Position numbers and translations under genes: made by a program. DNA of 64,000 bases from Bradyrhizobium sp. SRS-191 (GTDB taxonomy: Bacteria > Pseudomonadota > Alphaproteobacteria > Rhizobiales > Xanthobacteraceae): the NCBI RefSeq assembly GCF_024586915.1, contig NZ_JANBVS010000018.1, forward strand, positions 99,962 to 163,961, read 5' to 3'. The notes under the pieces are model-generated. The model had not been told where the DNA came from, did no database searches, and was given only the letters and a program-made list of their open reading frames with translations. Numbering within the stretch: position 1 is the stretch's first letter; each line of letters begins with the position of its first letter. Shown here one piece after another: positions 7,147 to 17,600 of this stretch.

Positions 7147-9213
7147 CTACTCCATCTCCAGCCCCACATGCCGCGCCAGAAACCGCGTGCCCAGCGTGAT
7201 GAAGCTGGCGCGCTCGCGGTTGTCGGTGCCGTAGCCGTGGCCGCCGGCAGCGGGCTCGTAGAACCAGCTGTCGTAACCCATGGCCTGCAGCTTGGCCGTC
7301 ATCTTGCGCGCGTGGCCGGGATGCACGCGGTCGTCGCGGCGGGTCGTGGCGATCAGGATCGGCGGATAAGGCTGGCCGGGCTTGGCGGTGTGATAGGCCG
7401 AGTAGGTCGAAAGCCAGCCCCAATCCTCGTCCTTGTCTGGATCGCCATATTCGGCGATCCAGCTCGCGCCGGCGAGCAGCTTGGTGTAGCGGCGCATGTC
7501 GATCAGCGGGATGGTGCAGAACAGCGCGCCGAAGCGCTCGGGATAGCGCACCAGCATGTTGGTGATCAGGATGCCGCCATTCGAGCCGCCTTGCGCGGCG
7601 ATGCGCTTCGGCACGGTGACGCCGCGCCGGACGAGATCGGCGGCCACGGCCGCGAAATCATCATGCGCGAGCCGCTTGCCGGCATAGCGGCCGGCATCGT
7701 GCCAGGCGGTGCCGAACTCGCCGCCGCCGCGGATGTTGGCCTCGACCAGGCTGCCGCCGCGCTCCAGCCAGAGCTTGCCGAGCGCTGCATTGTAACTGGG
7801 GCGAATGGTGTGGCCGAAGCCGCCATAGGCGCTCATATACACCGGCGCGTCGCCGGTGAGCTCGGCCGGGCCGGTCAGCGTGTAGGGAATGCTGGTGCCG
7901 TCGACCGAGATCGCCTCGTGCCGGGACACGACATAGCCCTCGGCGGTGAAGGTGCGCGGCGCCCGCTTCAGGATGACCGGCGCGCCGAACCCCTCGATGA
8001 GCTGGAGCGACGGCGGCGTCAGCGGATCCTGGACATTGGCGAGCAGGTCGCCATTGCTCTCGGTGTCCTCGATGTCGAGCCGCCAGACGTCCACGGTCGC
8101 AATCCCCGGCAATCCCGGCAGCCGCTCGCAATTCCATCCCTGTGGTGATGGCGTCCACAGCTCGAATTGCGGCCGGAGCTCGTCGAGGATCGACAGCACC
8201 AGCCGGCCACCGGCCCAATACAGGCCCTGTAGCGCGCGGCGTGGGCCTGGCTCGAACAGGCGAGCGAAATCGCGGGAGCCGGCAAGAAACGCCGACAGCC
8301 GGATGCCCAAGACGACATCGGCGGGATAGGTCGTCTCGCCGACCCTCCACGGCTGACGCAGCTTCACGGCCATCCAGTCGCCATCCGCCGTCATCCAGCA
8401 ATCGGTCGGCAGATCGAGCCTGATGCGCGCGCCCTGGGCATCGCCGAGCCAGAGATGATGGTTGAAGAAGTCGAGCCCTTCGGTGAACCACACCCGCGCC
8501 GGCGTCACGCTGCGATCGATTCCGGCGCGCACCCAGACCGACTGGTCGTTCTCGACGGTGAAGATCACCTTCGCTGCCTCGACCGGCTCGCCCCGCCGCC
8601 ACAGCCGCACCGTGCGTGCATAGCCCGACGGCGTCGCCATGCCCTGGCCGAACGCGCTCGACAGCAGCAGCGTGTTCTGGTCGAGCCAATCGACACTGCC
8701 CTTGGCCTCGGTGAGCGTGAAGCCGCCTTCGACGAAGCGCTTCGTTCCGAGATCGAATTCGCGCAGCACCACCGCGTCGCTGCCGCCGCGCGACAGCGAC
8801 AGGATCGCGCGCTCATGCATCGGCGGCAGGGTCGAGACCCAGTTCAACGCCCAGTCCTCGCCTTCGTCGGCCGCGAGACGGTCGATGTCGAGCAGCACGT
8901 CCCATTTCGGCTCCGCTTTGCGGAACTCGTCCAGCCTGGTCCGGCGCCACAACCCGCGCGGATGCGCCGCGTCCTTCCATTGATTGTAGAGGCGACCGCC
9001 GCGCCGGCTGACGAACGGGATGTTGTCCGGGCGATCGAAGATCGCGGCCAGGGTGTCGCGATCCCTTTCGAAGCCGGCGCCGCCGAACGCGGCGAGCGTG
9101 CGCTGGTTCTGCGCCGCGACGAAGGCGAGCGCGCGCTCACCCTCGATGTCCTCGAGCCACAGATGCGGATCGTCGTCGGGGGCGGCGAGGGTCGGACGAT
9201 CATCGATTGACAT
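7147..9213 (-). CDS. Prolyl oligopeptidase-family serine peptidase (S9A)
   Basis: 688-residue peptidase with an N-terminal seven-blade propeller region (about residues 1-430) and a C-terminal alpha/beta-hydrolase domain. The catalytic triad can be read directly: Ser544 in GGSNGG, Asp628 in RRDDRV, His659 in GGHGYG. There is no signal peptide, so it is cytosolic and probably degrades proline-containing oligopeptides. The start (MSIDDRP) gives the usual short lead to the DPHLWLEDIEGERAL signature. It stands alone, divergent from the MFS gene at 9409. Confidence 0.92.
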   Translation of the reverse strand: MSIDDRPTLAAPDDDPHLWLEDIEGERALAFVAAQNQRTLAAFGGAGFERDRDTLAAIFDRPDNIPFVSRRGGRLYNQWKDAAHPRGLWRRTRLDEFRKAEPKWDVLLDIDRLAADEGEDWALNWVSTLPPMHERAILSLSRGGSDAVVLREFDLGTKRFVEGGFTLTEAKGSVDWLDQNTLLLSSAFGQGMATPSGYARTVRLWRRGEPVEAAKVIFTVENDQSVWVRAGIDRSVTPARVWFTEGLDFFNHHLWLGDAQGARIRLDLPTDCWMTADGDWMAVKLRQPWRVGETTYPADVVLGIRLSAFLAGSRDFARLFEPGPRRALQGLYWAGGRLVLSILDELRPQFELWTPSPQGWNCERLPGLPGIATVDVWRLDIEDTESNGDLLANVQDPLTPPSLQLIEGFGAPVILKRAPRTFTAEGYVVSRHEAISVDGTSIPYTLTGPAELTGDAPVYMSAYGGFGHTIRPSYNAALGKLWLERGGSLVEANIRGGGEFGTAWHDAGRYAGKRLAHDDFAAVAADLVRRGVTVPKRIAAQGGSNGGILITNMLVRYPERFGALFCTIPLIDMRRYTKLLAGASWIAEYGDPDKDEDWGWLSTYSAYHTAKPGQPYPPILIATTRRDDRVHPGHARKMTAKLQAMGYDSWFYEPAAGGHGYGTDNRERASFITLGTRFLARHVGLEME

Positions 9214-9408
9214 GGCTCAAGCTCCGCAGCCGCCGTTGACGCGAGAATACCACAGGCCGGATTAGCCGGGCCGGCCCGGCCTGTCGAATCACGCATCGCG
9301 CATGGCTTGTTTCCGTTGCGGCCGGTTGCCTCGATCGCAGGCATCCCGCAATAGTGCTGCGACTGCAGAGCAATGAGGCCGCGCGGGCACGCGCCGTCCG
9401 GATGACCC

Positions 9409-10638
9409 ATGATCGATGTGACCGTGACCGAAGACACTTCCGATGATGCCCGCGCGCGCCGCAACGTCGCCCGCCTCGCCGCCGCGCAGGCGCTGACCGG
9501 CGCCAACTCGGCCGTGATCTTCGCCACCGGCGCGATCGTCGGCGTCACCATCGCGCCGAACATCGGGCTCGCGACCGTGCCGATCTCGATGTACGTCGTC
9601 GGGCTGGCCGCGGGCACCTTGCCCACGGGCGCGATCTCCCGCCGCTACGGCCGCCGCGTGGCGTTTCTCATGGGCACCGGCTGCGGCGCCGTCACCGGCG
9701 TGCTCGGCTGCCTCGCCATCCTGCGCGGCTCGTTCGCGCTGTTCTGCCTCGCGACCTTCCTCGGCGGCCTCTACGGCGCCGTCGCGCAGTCCTACCGTTT
9801 CGCGGCCGCCGACGGCGCCAGCGCCGCGTTCCGGCCGAAGGCGGTGTCCTGGGTGATGGCGGGCGGCATCTTCGCCGGCCTGCTCGGTCCGCAGCTCGTG
9901 CAATGGACCATGGACGTCTGGCAGCCTTATCTGTTCGCGTTCAGCTACCTGATCCAGGCCGCGGTGGCGCTGATCGCGATGGGCATCGTGGCCGGCGTCG
10001 ATCTGCCGAAGCCCGCGGCCGCCGATCTGCATGGCGGCCGGCCGCTATCCGAGATCGTGCGCCAGCCACGCTTCATCGCCGCTGCGCTGTGCGGCACCAT
10101 CGCCTATCCCGTGATGAACCTGGTGATGACCTCGGCGCCGCTCGCGATGCAGATGTGCGGCCTCACCGTGTCGGATTCCAATTTCGGCCTGCAATGGCAC
10201 ATCGTCGCGATGTACGGCCCGAGCTTCTTCACGGGATCGCTGATCGCCCGCTTCGGCGCGCCGGTCATCGTCGCGCTCGGCCTCGGGCTCGAAGCGGTCG
10301 CCGCGATCATCGGCCTCTCAGGCCTCACCGCGATGCATTTCTGGGCCACGCTGGTCATGCTCGGCGTCGGCTGGAATTTCGGCTTCGTCGGCGCCTCCGC
10401 TTTGGTGCTGGAGACGCATACCTCGGCCGAGCGCAACAAGGTGCAGGCGTTCAACGATTTCCTGATCTTCGGCCTGATGGCGCTGGGCTCGTTCTCGTCC
10501 GGCCAGTTGCTCGCCCATTTCGGTTGGTCGGCCGTGAACCTGGTGGTGTTCCCCCCGGTGCTGCTGGGGCTGTGCGTGCTCGCGCTGGTGTGGTCGTCGA
10601 AGCGGCGGGTGGCGGCGGATATCGTGGAGCGGGGATAG
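9409..10638 (+). CDS. MFS transporter, 409 aa
   Basis: Inner-membrane major facilitator permease with about twelve hydrophobic helices. The TM2-TM3 loop carries ISRRYGRRVAFLMG, an A-motif variant. The N-terminal 22 residues are acidic and polar, then TM1 starts at AAAQALTGANSAV. The substrate is unknown. The architecture resembles the YajR/UMF-like group often annotated as hypothetical MFS proteins. It ends before a G/C-rich hairpin that probably terminates it. Confidence 0.87.
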   Translation: MIDVTVTEDTSDDARARRNVARLAAAQALTGANSAVIFATGAIVGVTIAPNIGLATVPISMYVVGLAAGTLPTGAISRRYGRRVAFLMGTGCGAVTGVLGCLAILRGSFALFCLATFLGGLYGAVAQSYRFAAADGASAAFRPKAVSWVMAGGIFAGLLGPQLVQWTMDVWQPYLFAFSYLIQAAVALIAMGIVAGVDLPKPAAADLHGGRPLSEIVRQPRFIAAALCGTIAYPVMNLVMTSAPLAMQMCGLTVSDSNFGLQWHIVAMYGPSFFTGSLIARFGAPVIVALGLGLEAVAAIIGLSGLTAMHFWATLVMLGVGWNFGFVGASALVLETHTSAERNKVQAFNDFLIFGLMALGSFSSGQLLAHFGWSAVNLVVFPPVLLGLCVLALVWSSKRRVAADIVERG

Positions 10639-10655
10639 AAGCCGCGGGTTCGGTG

Positions 10656-10683
10656 AGCTCCCCTCCCCCTTGCGGGGAGGGGA
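10656..10683. terminator. Bidirectional hairpin between convergent genes
   Basis: CTCCCCTCCCC and GGGGAGGGGAG form an 11-base perfect stem around a CTTGC-like loop. It sits between the end of the MFS gene and the end of the convergent AhpD-like gene. There is no T-run, so termination is probable but not certain; it may be a half copy of the CCCTCTCCC repeat family. Confidence 0.5.
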
Positions 10684-10731
10684 GTGCACCGGTGTCGTGG
10701 CGACAGCGGCGCATCGCAGCTCACGCGCTGG

Positions 10732-11277
10732 CTACTTCAACTCCGACACCTCGCCCTCCGGCAGATCGAACTCGAACGCGTTCAGCGTCATCGAGACCAT
10801 CGTGTAGTAGCCGCACAAGCCGATGATCTCGACCAGGCCGCGCTCGCCGAGCGTCGCGATCGCCTCTGCATAGAGCGCATCCGTCAGCCCGTGCCCCTCG
10901 TGCAGCGACTTCGCGACGTCGTAGATCATCTGCGCCTTGGGATCGGAAAACTCAGGCGTGCGGCGGTCGCGAATGTCGTCGATGATCTTGATGTCCAGCC
11001 CGCCCGCCAGCGCGAGGCGCTTATGCGCGTACCATTCGTAGTGTGCGGTCCAGTGCCGCGCCGTCACCAGGATCGCGATCTCGGAGAGCGCCGCCGGAAA
11101 CACCGTGTCGTAGCGCAGGAAGGCGCCGAGCCGGGTCGCGTGCCGCGCCATCTCCGGGCTGTTCAGCCAGGCCATCATCGGCGGCGGCGGGGAGCCGCGC
11201 TTGCTGGCGATCGACTCGTCGTAGGTCTGGCGCTGGTCGGCGCTCATTTCGCCAGGCGAAAGAAGTTTCAGGCGCAT
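10732..11277 (-). CDS. Carboxymuconolactone decarboxylase / AhpD-like family protein
   Basis: 181-residue all-helical cytosolic protein of the CMD family. The conserved helix ILVTARHWTAHYEWYAHKRLA (about residues 69-89) matches the subgroup that keeps the E-W-H pattern but lacks the CxxC redox pair of true AhpD, so peroxidase activity is unlikely. Members are often annotated as 4-carboxymuconolactone decarboxylase, which is not supported here. A GAGGAAA ribosome site precedes the ATG. It is divergent from an acyl-CoA dehydrogenase gene with which it may be co-regulated. Confidence 0.8.
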   Translation of the reverse strand: MRLKLLSPGEMSADQRQTYDESIASKRGSPPPPMMAWLNSPEMARHATRLGAFLRYDTVFPAALSEIAILVTARHWTAHYEWYAHKRLALAGGLDIKIIDDIRDRRTPEFSDPKAQMIYDVAKSLHEGHGLTDALYAEAIATLGERGLVEIIGLCGYYTMVSMTLNAFEFDLPEGEVSELK

Positions 11278-11437
11278 GGTCGTTTCCTCGTATTTTCACG
11301 CGGCGGCATCATGACCATAGATCGCCTGATATAGCGAGGGCGCAGCCCGCGGCGGCGACATCGATGTTGAATTCCGGCTAGCGCTGAGGTTAGGTCGTTG
11401 CAACGACAGCAAACATGGAAACGCGCGAGGACTGGGC

Positions 11438-12622
<1,185 letters not shown>

Positions 12623-12628
12623 TCCCGC

Positions 12629-12736
12629 CCCTCATCCTGAGGAGCGCGCTCTCTTGGCGCGCGTCTCGAAGGATGAGGCCCCACTGGCGGCCTCATGGTT
12701 CGAGACGGCGCAAGGGCGCCTCCTCACCATGAGGGT
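12629..12736. repeat. About 105-bp dispersed repeat, copy A
   Basis: Begins CCTCATCCTGAGGAGC, continues with GTCTCGAAGGA..GAGGCCCC and ends CTCATGGTTCGAGACGGCGC..CGCCTCCTCACCATGAGGGT. A second copy with the same order of segments is at 53948-54052. It lies between the two acyl-CoA dehydrogenase genes. I recognise this as a very common interspersed element of Bradyrhizobium and relatives, from memory. Confidence 0.85.
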
Positions 12737-12778
12737 TGAGAGCGACCGGTCAGACGCAGTTTTCAAGGAGTTCGTCAC

Positions 12779-13918
12779 ATGCCTCTCCTCCTCACCGAAG
12801 AACAATCCATGCTGCGCGATAGCGCGCGCGGGCTGATCAGCGATCACGCGCCGGTCGCTCACTTGCGCAAGCTGCGCGACAGCAGAGACGAAGCCGGCTT
12901 CTCGCGCGAGCTCTGGGCGACCTTCGCCGAGATGGGCTTTGCCGGCCTGCTGGTGCCGGAGACGCATGGCGGCTCCGGTCTCGGCGCCGTCGAAGCCGGC
13001 GTTGTGATGGAGGAGATCGGCCGCACCTTGATGCCGTCGCCGTTTCTCGCGACGGCGGTGCTGTCGGCTGCCGCGCTGACCCGCGCCGGCTCGGCGGCGC
13101 AGCAGTCGGAATATCTGCCAAAGATCGCCGGCGGCGCGCTGCTCGCTGCGCTGGCGCTGGATGAAGGCGCCAAGCATCGGCCGCTGCACACCGCACTTCA
13201 GGCCGCGCGATCCGGCAACGGCTTCAAGCTCAACGGCGCCAAGGCGATGGTGGTCGACGGCCACGTCGCCGATCTCCTGCTGGTGGTCGCCCGCAGCGCC
13301 GGCGCGGCCGGCGAGCGTGATGGCCTGACGCTGTTCCTGGTCGATCCCAAGGCCAAGGGCATCGCGATCGAGCGCACCATCATGGTCGACGCGCACAACG
13401 CCGCGCGCATCACCTTCGACAACGTCGAGGTCACCGCGGATCACGTGCTGGGCGACGTCGATGGCGGCGCGGCCGTGCTCGGCGGCGTGCTCGATCTCGG
13501 CCGCGGCGCGGTGGCCTCCGAGATGGTGGGCCTGAGCGAAGAGGTGTTCGGCCGCACGGTCGCGTACCTGAAGGAGCGCAAGCAGTTCGGCAAGGCGATC
13601 GGCGAATTCCAGGCGCTGCAGCATCGCGCCGCGCACCTCTACATCGAGATCGAGATCACCCGCGCCGCCGTGCTGAAGGCGCTGCAGGCGCTCGATGCCG
13701 ATCCCGCGGGCGCGGCTGCTGCCGTTGCCGTAGCGAAAGCCCGCGCCGGCGCCACCGCGACCCGCGCCGTGCAGGAGGGCGTGCAGATGCATGGCGGCAT
13801 GGGCATGACCGATCAGTTCGACATCGGCTTCTTCATGAAGCGCGCGCGGGTGTGCGAGGAGCTGCTGGGTGATGCGAACTATCACGCGGCGCAGTTGGCG
13901 CAGCTGAGGGGATATTGA
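12779..13918 (+). CDS. Acyl-CoA dehydrogenase family protein, 379 aa
   Basis: Second subunit-like dehydrogenase. The N-terminal helices (LLTEEQSMLRDSARGLISDH) match the FadE28/FadE27-type partner in two-gene acyl-CoA dehydrogenases. The middle domain is shortened (ALDEGAKHRP replaces the usual EPxxGSD motif), consistent with a non-canonical partner subunit. The C-terminal domain has FGRTVAYLKERKQFGKAIGEFQALQHRAA and MHGGMGMTDQFDIG. It is separated from the upstream dehydrogenase only by a dispersed repeat. I infer that they work together. Confidence 0.88.
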   Translation: MPLLLTEEQSMLRDSARGLISDHAPVAHLRKLRDSRDEAGFSRELWATFAEMGFAGLLVPETHGGSGLGAVEAGVVMEEIGRTLMPSPFLATAVLSAAALTRAGSAAQQSEYLPKIAGGALLAALALDEGAKHRPLHTALQAARSGNGFKLNGAKAMVVDGHVADLLLVVARSAGAAGERDGLTLFLVDPKAKGIAIERTIMVDAHNAARITFDNVEVTADHVLGDVDGGAAVLGGVLDLGRGAVASEMVGLSEEVFGRTVAYLKERKQFGKAIGEFQALQHRAAHLYIEIEITRAAVLKALQALDADPAGAAAAVAVAKARAGATATRAVQEGVQMHGGMGMTDQFDIGFFMKRARVCEELLGDANYHAAQLAQLRGY

Positions 13919-13981
13919 GTTAGGCTGCGCTCGCGAGACGTCACTCTCTTCGCAGGTCCTGCCCAGCGCCACACCCACGCC

Positions 13982-14102
13982 GTCGTCCCGGCGAACGCCG
14001 GGACCCATAACCAGAGGACGATGTGGTGGGCAGCGCAGGTAGCTCCAGTCTTCGCCAAATTCCGTACGGTGGTTATGGGTCCCGGCTCAAGGCCGGGACG
14101 AC
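13982..14102. repeat. Inverted repeat, GACCCATAACCAC family, copy 3
   Basis: The left arm GTCGTCCCGGCG..GGGACCCATAACCAGAGG and the right arm GGTGGTTATGGGTCCCGGC..GGGACGAC repeat the structure at 1761-1880 and 6977-7103. It is intergenic between the convergent dehydrogenase and fasciclin genes. Confidence 0.8.
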
Positions 14103-14217
14103 ACCGGACTTGTTGCGCCGCCGTCGGCTTCAAGCAAGATCGAGGTGATGCTGCGACTCGCCCCTCAACGATGACGATCGCCGTCTTCAAGGTCGTAGCT
14201 TAGTACGTGACGACAAA

Positions 14218-14244
14218 GAGCGCGCCGTCATCGACGGCGCGCTC
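14218..14244 (-). terminator. Intrinsic terminator of fasciclin gene
   Basis: GAGCGCGCCGTC and GACGGCGCGCTC form a perfect 12-base stem with a three-base loop, followed on the minus strand by TTTGTCG. It begins eight bases beyond the fasciclin stop codon, as expected for a Rho-independent terminator. Confidence 0.8.
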
Positions 14245-14252
14245 TCGCCTGA

Positions 14253-14765
14253 TCAGTGATGCATCGGCGCCTTGGCCGGCGGCAGCAGCACCTTGTCGAT
14301 GACGTGGATGACGCCGTTCGAGGCCATCACGTCGGCCTGCACGACATGCGCGTCGTTGACCTGCACGCCGAAGAAGGTGCCGTCGACGTCGACCTTCTGG
14401 CCCTGCGCGGTCTTGACGCTGAGTTTCTTGCCGGCGACGTCGCCTGCCTTCACCGCGCCCGGGATCACGTGATACTTCAGGATCGCGGCGAGCTTGGCCT
14501 TGTTCTTCGGCTTGAGGAGATCCTCGACGGTGCCCGGCGGCAGCGCGGCGAACGCAGCATCCGTCGGCGCGAACACGGTGAACGGACCCTTGCTCTTCAG
14601 CACCGGCACGACACCCGCGGCCTTGGCGGCGGCGACCAGCGTCTTGAACTGGCCCGCGCCAACGGCGGTATCGACGATATCGGCGGCGCGAGCGGCCGTG
14701 GCGGACATGGAGAGCGCGCCCAGCATCAACGCGCCGGCAACGAACGAACGGAATCCCAGCGTCAT
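14253..14765 (-). CDS. Secreted fasciclin (FAS1) domain protein, 170 aa
   Basis: Single FAS1 domain (about residues 28-165) after a signal peptide ending ARA. Family motifs are present: GPFTVFAPTDAAFAALP (H1 region) and ASNGVIHVIDKVLLPP (H2 region). Such proteins mediate adhesion or matrix contact and are periplasmic or cell-surface. The ATG at 14765 has an AAGGA ribosome site about nine bases upstream; longer upstream frames have no such support. It stands alone with its own terminator. Confidence 0.9.
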   Translation of the reverse strand: MTLGFRSFVAGALMLGALSMSATAARAADIVDTAVGAGQFKTLVAAAKAAGVVPVLKSKGPFTVFAPTDAAFAALPPGTVEDLLKPKNKAKLAAILKYHVIPGAVKAGDVAGKKLSVKTAQGQKVDVDGTFFGVQVNDAHVVQADVMASNGVIHVIDKVLLPPAKAPMHH

Positions 14766-15019
14766 TCGAGTTTTTCCTTGTGAACTGAACTGATGAGTTG
14801 GCTGATGCGCAAACAGGATTTGCGGCCCTTGTTCTCCCCTGTGGTCCAGGGTCGCATCGCCCCGACCGGATTGGTCGAGATCGTTACGACCGCCATGATC
14901 GGATGGATTTGAAAGCGTGTTCACGAACTCGTGAGCATCGAATGCGGTCCTCCATGTGGATCGCGCAGGGCGCATGAATCCGCTGAACTAATCGCGCGGT
15001 ATTCGCAGACGCCTGGCCC

Positions 15020-15460
15020 GTCGTGCCATTTTGTCGCAACCCGACGGGCGTTGTGTCGTCGGGCAAATCAGCTGCACAGTCCCGCTCGTCTTGGCCCACA
15101 AGAGGGACGCTTCGCGGTCGTCACGAGTGTCGGGCTGATGATGCGATGGCCGCATCGGATCGCAGCGCGCGTGATCGCGCCGACGAACGTTTCCGATGCG
15201 GACGTGAAAGCGCGTGGTCCCGGCATCCCGATGCCGATGCCAAGCCGGCGGGGATGATGATCCCGCCGGTGACGGTGGCTAACAAGCCGGACACCGAGGA
15301 GAGCGCGCCATAAGCGTTCACCCATCGCGCAGGGAAGGCCGGGCTGCTCCGGCTGAGCCTGTGGTTCTGCCGCCTGCATTTTTTTTGCAGGCGGACCGCA
15401 GGTGCCAGTCGGCACCTGGCCTTCCCTGCGCCCTCGATTTGGAGAGGGTGGAGAATTTTG
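15020..15460. repeat. Probable long interspersed element
   Basis: Includes CGACGGGCGTTGTGTCGTCGGGCAA near its left side, a region of short inverted repeats, and the hairpin GCCGCCTGCA..TGCAGGCGG around a T-run at 15368-15393, then GCACCTGGCCTTCCCTGCG, which mirrors CGCAGGGAAGGCCGG about 70 bases earlier. From memory this text recurs widely in Bradyrhizobium genomes and yields spurious small proteins; only one copy lies in the window, so this cannot be shown here. Confidence 0.5.
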
Positions 15461-15546
15461 GCATAGCTCGGGCGCGGATGGCGTCGCGAGAAGGAGATGG
15501 CTGCGTGCTTGCAATACTGAAGGTGCAGCAGGCGCGGTGCTCATGA

Positions 15547-15735
15547 ATGTGCCCTCTCCCCCAATGCGAAGCGAAGCTTCGCCAGGGTGGGAGAGGGCTA
15601 CACGAAAGCCAACTACGAGCTCACTCGGGTGAGGGGTTGGCTCAACACATTCAGGTCCGAGCCCGGGGCAACCCCTCACCCGGTTTCGATGCTGCGCATC
15701 GAAACCACCCTCTCCCACAAGGGGAGAGGGTGCAC
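15547..15735. repeat. Composite CCCTCTCCC/CCCTCACCC repeat
   Basis: Contains TGCCCTCTCCC..GGGAGAGGGC at the left, GGGTGAGGGGTTG and its inverse AACCCCTCACCC in the middle, and CACCCTCTCCC..GGGGAGAGGGTG at the right, plus a GAAGCGAAGCTTC palindrome and a CGATGCTGCGCATCG palindrome. Same family as the element at 1-157. Confidence 0.75.
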
Positions 15736-15793
15736 CGAGTTCTGCGTGAAATGGAGCAACGATAGGCGGAGATCGGATGAAGAGAGCCGGTTC

Positions 15794-16831
15794 CTACCTG
15801 ATCGGCGGCGCGTACTGAATCCCGCCCGCGTTCCACAGCTGGTTCATGCCGCGCGGGATCTTCAGCTTGGACTCGCTGCCGACGTTGCGCTCGTAGACCT
15901 CGCCGTAATTGCCGACGTGGCGGATGACGCGCGCCGCCCAGTCCTTGTTGAGGCCGAGATCCTGGCCGTAGGTACCTTCGTTGCCGACCAGGCGCATCAC
16001 GTCCGGCTTCTTCGACTTCAGCGCCTCGTCGATGTTCTTGGAGGTGATGCCGAGCTCCTCGGCATTGATCATCGCATACAGCGTCCACTTCACGATCATC
16101 ATCCAGTCGTCGTCGCGCTGCCGCACCACGGGAGCGAGCGGCTCCTTGGAGATCAGATCGGGCAGGATGTCGTGATCGCCCGGCTTGGTCAGCACCAAGC
16201 GAAGGGCGTAGAGCTGCGAGACGTCGGCGGTGAAGGTGTCGCACTTGCCGCTGTCATAGGCCTTGAGGACATCGTCGAGCTTCGGCAGCTTGACCTCTTC
16301 GTACTTCATGTTGTTGGCACGGAAGTAGTCCGATACATTGAGCGCGTTGGTCGTCGAATCCTGCACGCAGACCTTGCTGCCGTTGAGGTCGAGCGCGGTC
16401 TCGAGCTTGCGCGCGCGCGGCACCATGAAGCCCTGGCCGTCGTAATAGGCGACCGCCGGGAAATACAGATCGTAGTTCTGCTCGCGCGCCATCGACCAGG
16501 TGGTGTTGCGCGAGAGGATGTCGACCTTGCGGCTCTGCAGCTCCTTGAAGCGCTCATTGGCGTCGAGCGGCACGAACCTCGCCTTCTTCGGATCGTCGAA
16601 GATCGCGGCGGCCACCGCGCGGCAGAAGTCGACGTCGAAGCCGGTCCAGTTGCCCTTGTCGTCGGGAATCGAGAAGCCCGGCAGGCCGGCATTGACGCCG
16701 CACAGCACCTCGCCGCGGCGGACGGTGCGCTTCAGGGTGCGGGTGTCGTACATCTCATAGGTGACGGCGAGCGCCGCGACGAGCACAGCAACGGCGAGCC
16801 CGATCAGCAGGCCGCCTCGGAAAGTGCGCAT
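15794..16831 (-). CDS. General L-amino-acid ABC-type periplasmic binding protein (AapJ/BztA-like)
   Basis: 345-residue solute-binding protein of family 3. An N-terminal hydrophobic segment (residues 5-25) serves as signal or anchor. Typical sequence follows: VLCGVNAGLPGFS, GFDVDFCRAVAAAIF, ILSRNTTWSMARE and KLPKLDDVLKAYDSGKCDTFTAD. No permease or ATPase gene is adjacent, so it is an orphan that must work with a transporter encoded elsewhere or act as a sensor component. The uncleaved-looking N-terminus (no clear AxA site) suggests it may stay membrane-anchored. Confidence 0.88.
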   Translation of the reverse strand: MRTFRGGLLIGLAVAVLVAALAVTYEMYDTRTLKRTVRRGEVLCGVNAGLPGFSIPDDKGNWTGFDVDFCRAVAAAIFDDPKKARFVPLDANERFKELQSRKVDILSRNTTWSMAREQNYDLYFPAVAYYDGQGFMVPRARKLETALDLNGSKVCVQDSTTNALNVSDYFRANNMKYEEVKLPKLDDVLKAYDSGKCDTFTADVSQLYALRLVLTKPGDHDILPDLISKEPLAPVVRQRDDDWMMIVKWTLYAMINAEELGITSKNIDEALKSKKPDVMRLVGNEGTYGQDLGLNKDWAARVIRHVGNYGEVYERNVGSESKLKIPRGMNQLWNAGGIQYAPPIR

Positions 16832-16897
16832 GATGAATCTCTTTCGGAAAATGTCAGAACAAAGCGATGGCTGAATGTCCGGCGGCAGGCGCCGCCG

Positions 16898-17491
16898 TCA
16901 CAGTTCCGGCTTCTGCCGCACCACGACCTTGGTGCCGACGGGCACGCGATCGAACAGGTCGGCGACATCGGCATTCACCAGGCGGAAGCAGCCGGAGGAA
17001 ATCTTGCTGCCGATGGTCCAGGGCTGGTTGGTGCCGTGAATGCGGTACACGGTGGTGCCCAGATACATCGCGCGCGCGCCCAAGGGATTGCCGGGACCGC
17101 CGGCCATGAAGCGCGGCAGATAAGGCTGGCGCTGGATCATCTCCGGCGGCGGCGTCCAGTCCGGCCACTCCGCCTTCTTGGTGATCGACAGCAGGCCCTG
17201 CCACTGGAATCCGTCACGGCCGACGCCGATGCCGTAGCGGATGGCGCGGCCGCCCGGCTGCACCAGATAGAGGTGACGCTCGGCTGTGGAGACGATGATC
17301 GTGCCCGGCGGCTCATTGGTGCGGAAATAGACGACCTGCTTGCGCCATTCCGGGTCGAGCTCGTAGCCGTCGTCGGCGACGAGACCGGGCTGGTCACCAG
17401 GATCCTCGGACTGGGCGAAGCTGTGCGATGTGGACAGCGCCAGCGCGATGATGGCGCTGGTCGCACACAGCAGGCGACGGAAACTCGGCAT
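16898..17491 (-). CDS. L,D-transpeptidase (YkuD domain)
   Basis: 197-residue periplasmic enzyme that cross-links peptidoglycan or attaches proteins to it. A signal peptide ends SFAQ. The YkuD catalytic motif is intact: His152 in YRIHGTNQPW and Cys168 in SSGCFRLVN. The segment GTIIVSTAERHLYLV is the usual first strand. It lies 66 bases upstream of the amino-acid binding protein gene in the same orientation; a functional link is not obvious. Confidence 0.93.
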   Translation of the reverse strand: MPSFRRLLCATSAIIALALSTSHSFAQSEDPGDQPGLVADDGYELDPEWRKQVVYFRTNEPPGTIIVSTAERHLYLVQPGGRAIRYGIGVGRDGFQWQGLLSITKKAEWPDWTPPPEMIQRQPYLPRFMAGGPGNPLGARAMYLGTTVYRIHGTNQPWTIGSKISSGCFRLVNADVADLFDRVPVGTKVVVRQKPEL

Positions 17492-17600
17492 TCAAAGCTC
17501 TCCTCAACGGACCCCTGCGAAGCTTGCCCGATCAAATCCACCCGCCAAATTTCAGGGGCATATTCGACGCAAAGTCAAGCTGAGCGCGGGTCGTCCGCTG

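Larger units (their letters stand above)
13919..14252. other. Gap after acyl-CoA dehydrogenase pair
   Basis: Holds the inverted repeat at 13982-14102 and the terminator at 14218-14244. I see no gene in the remaining sequence. Confidence 0.6.
14766..15793. other. 1-kb gene-free region with dispersed repeats
   Basis: No credible gene on either strand: open frames here lack ribosome sites, domains and normal composition. The segment 15020-15460 looks like one interspersed element, ending in the hairpin at 15368-15393, and 15547-15735 is a second composite repeat. The stretch 14766-15000 should contain the fasciclin promoter. Confidence 0.6.

Noticed and set aside
15020..15320. Small protein genes in the 14.8-15.8 kb gap
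   Set aside because: Frames on both strands lack ribosome sites and have low-complexity Arg/Ser/Ala composition; the DNA looks like an interspersed element.
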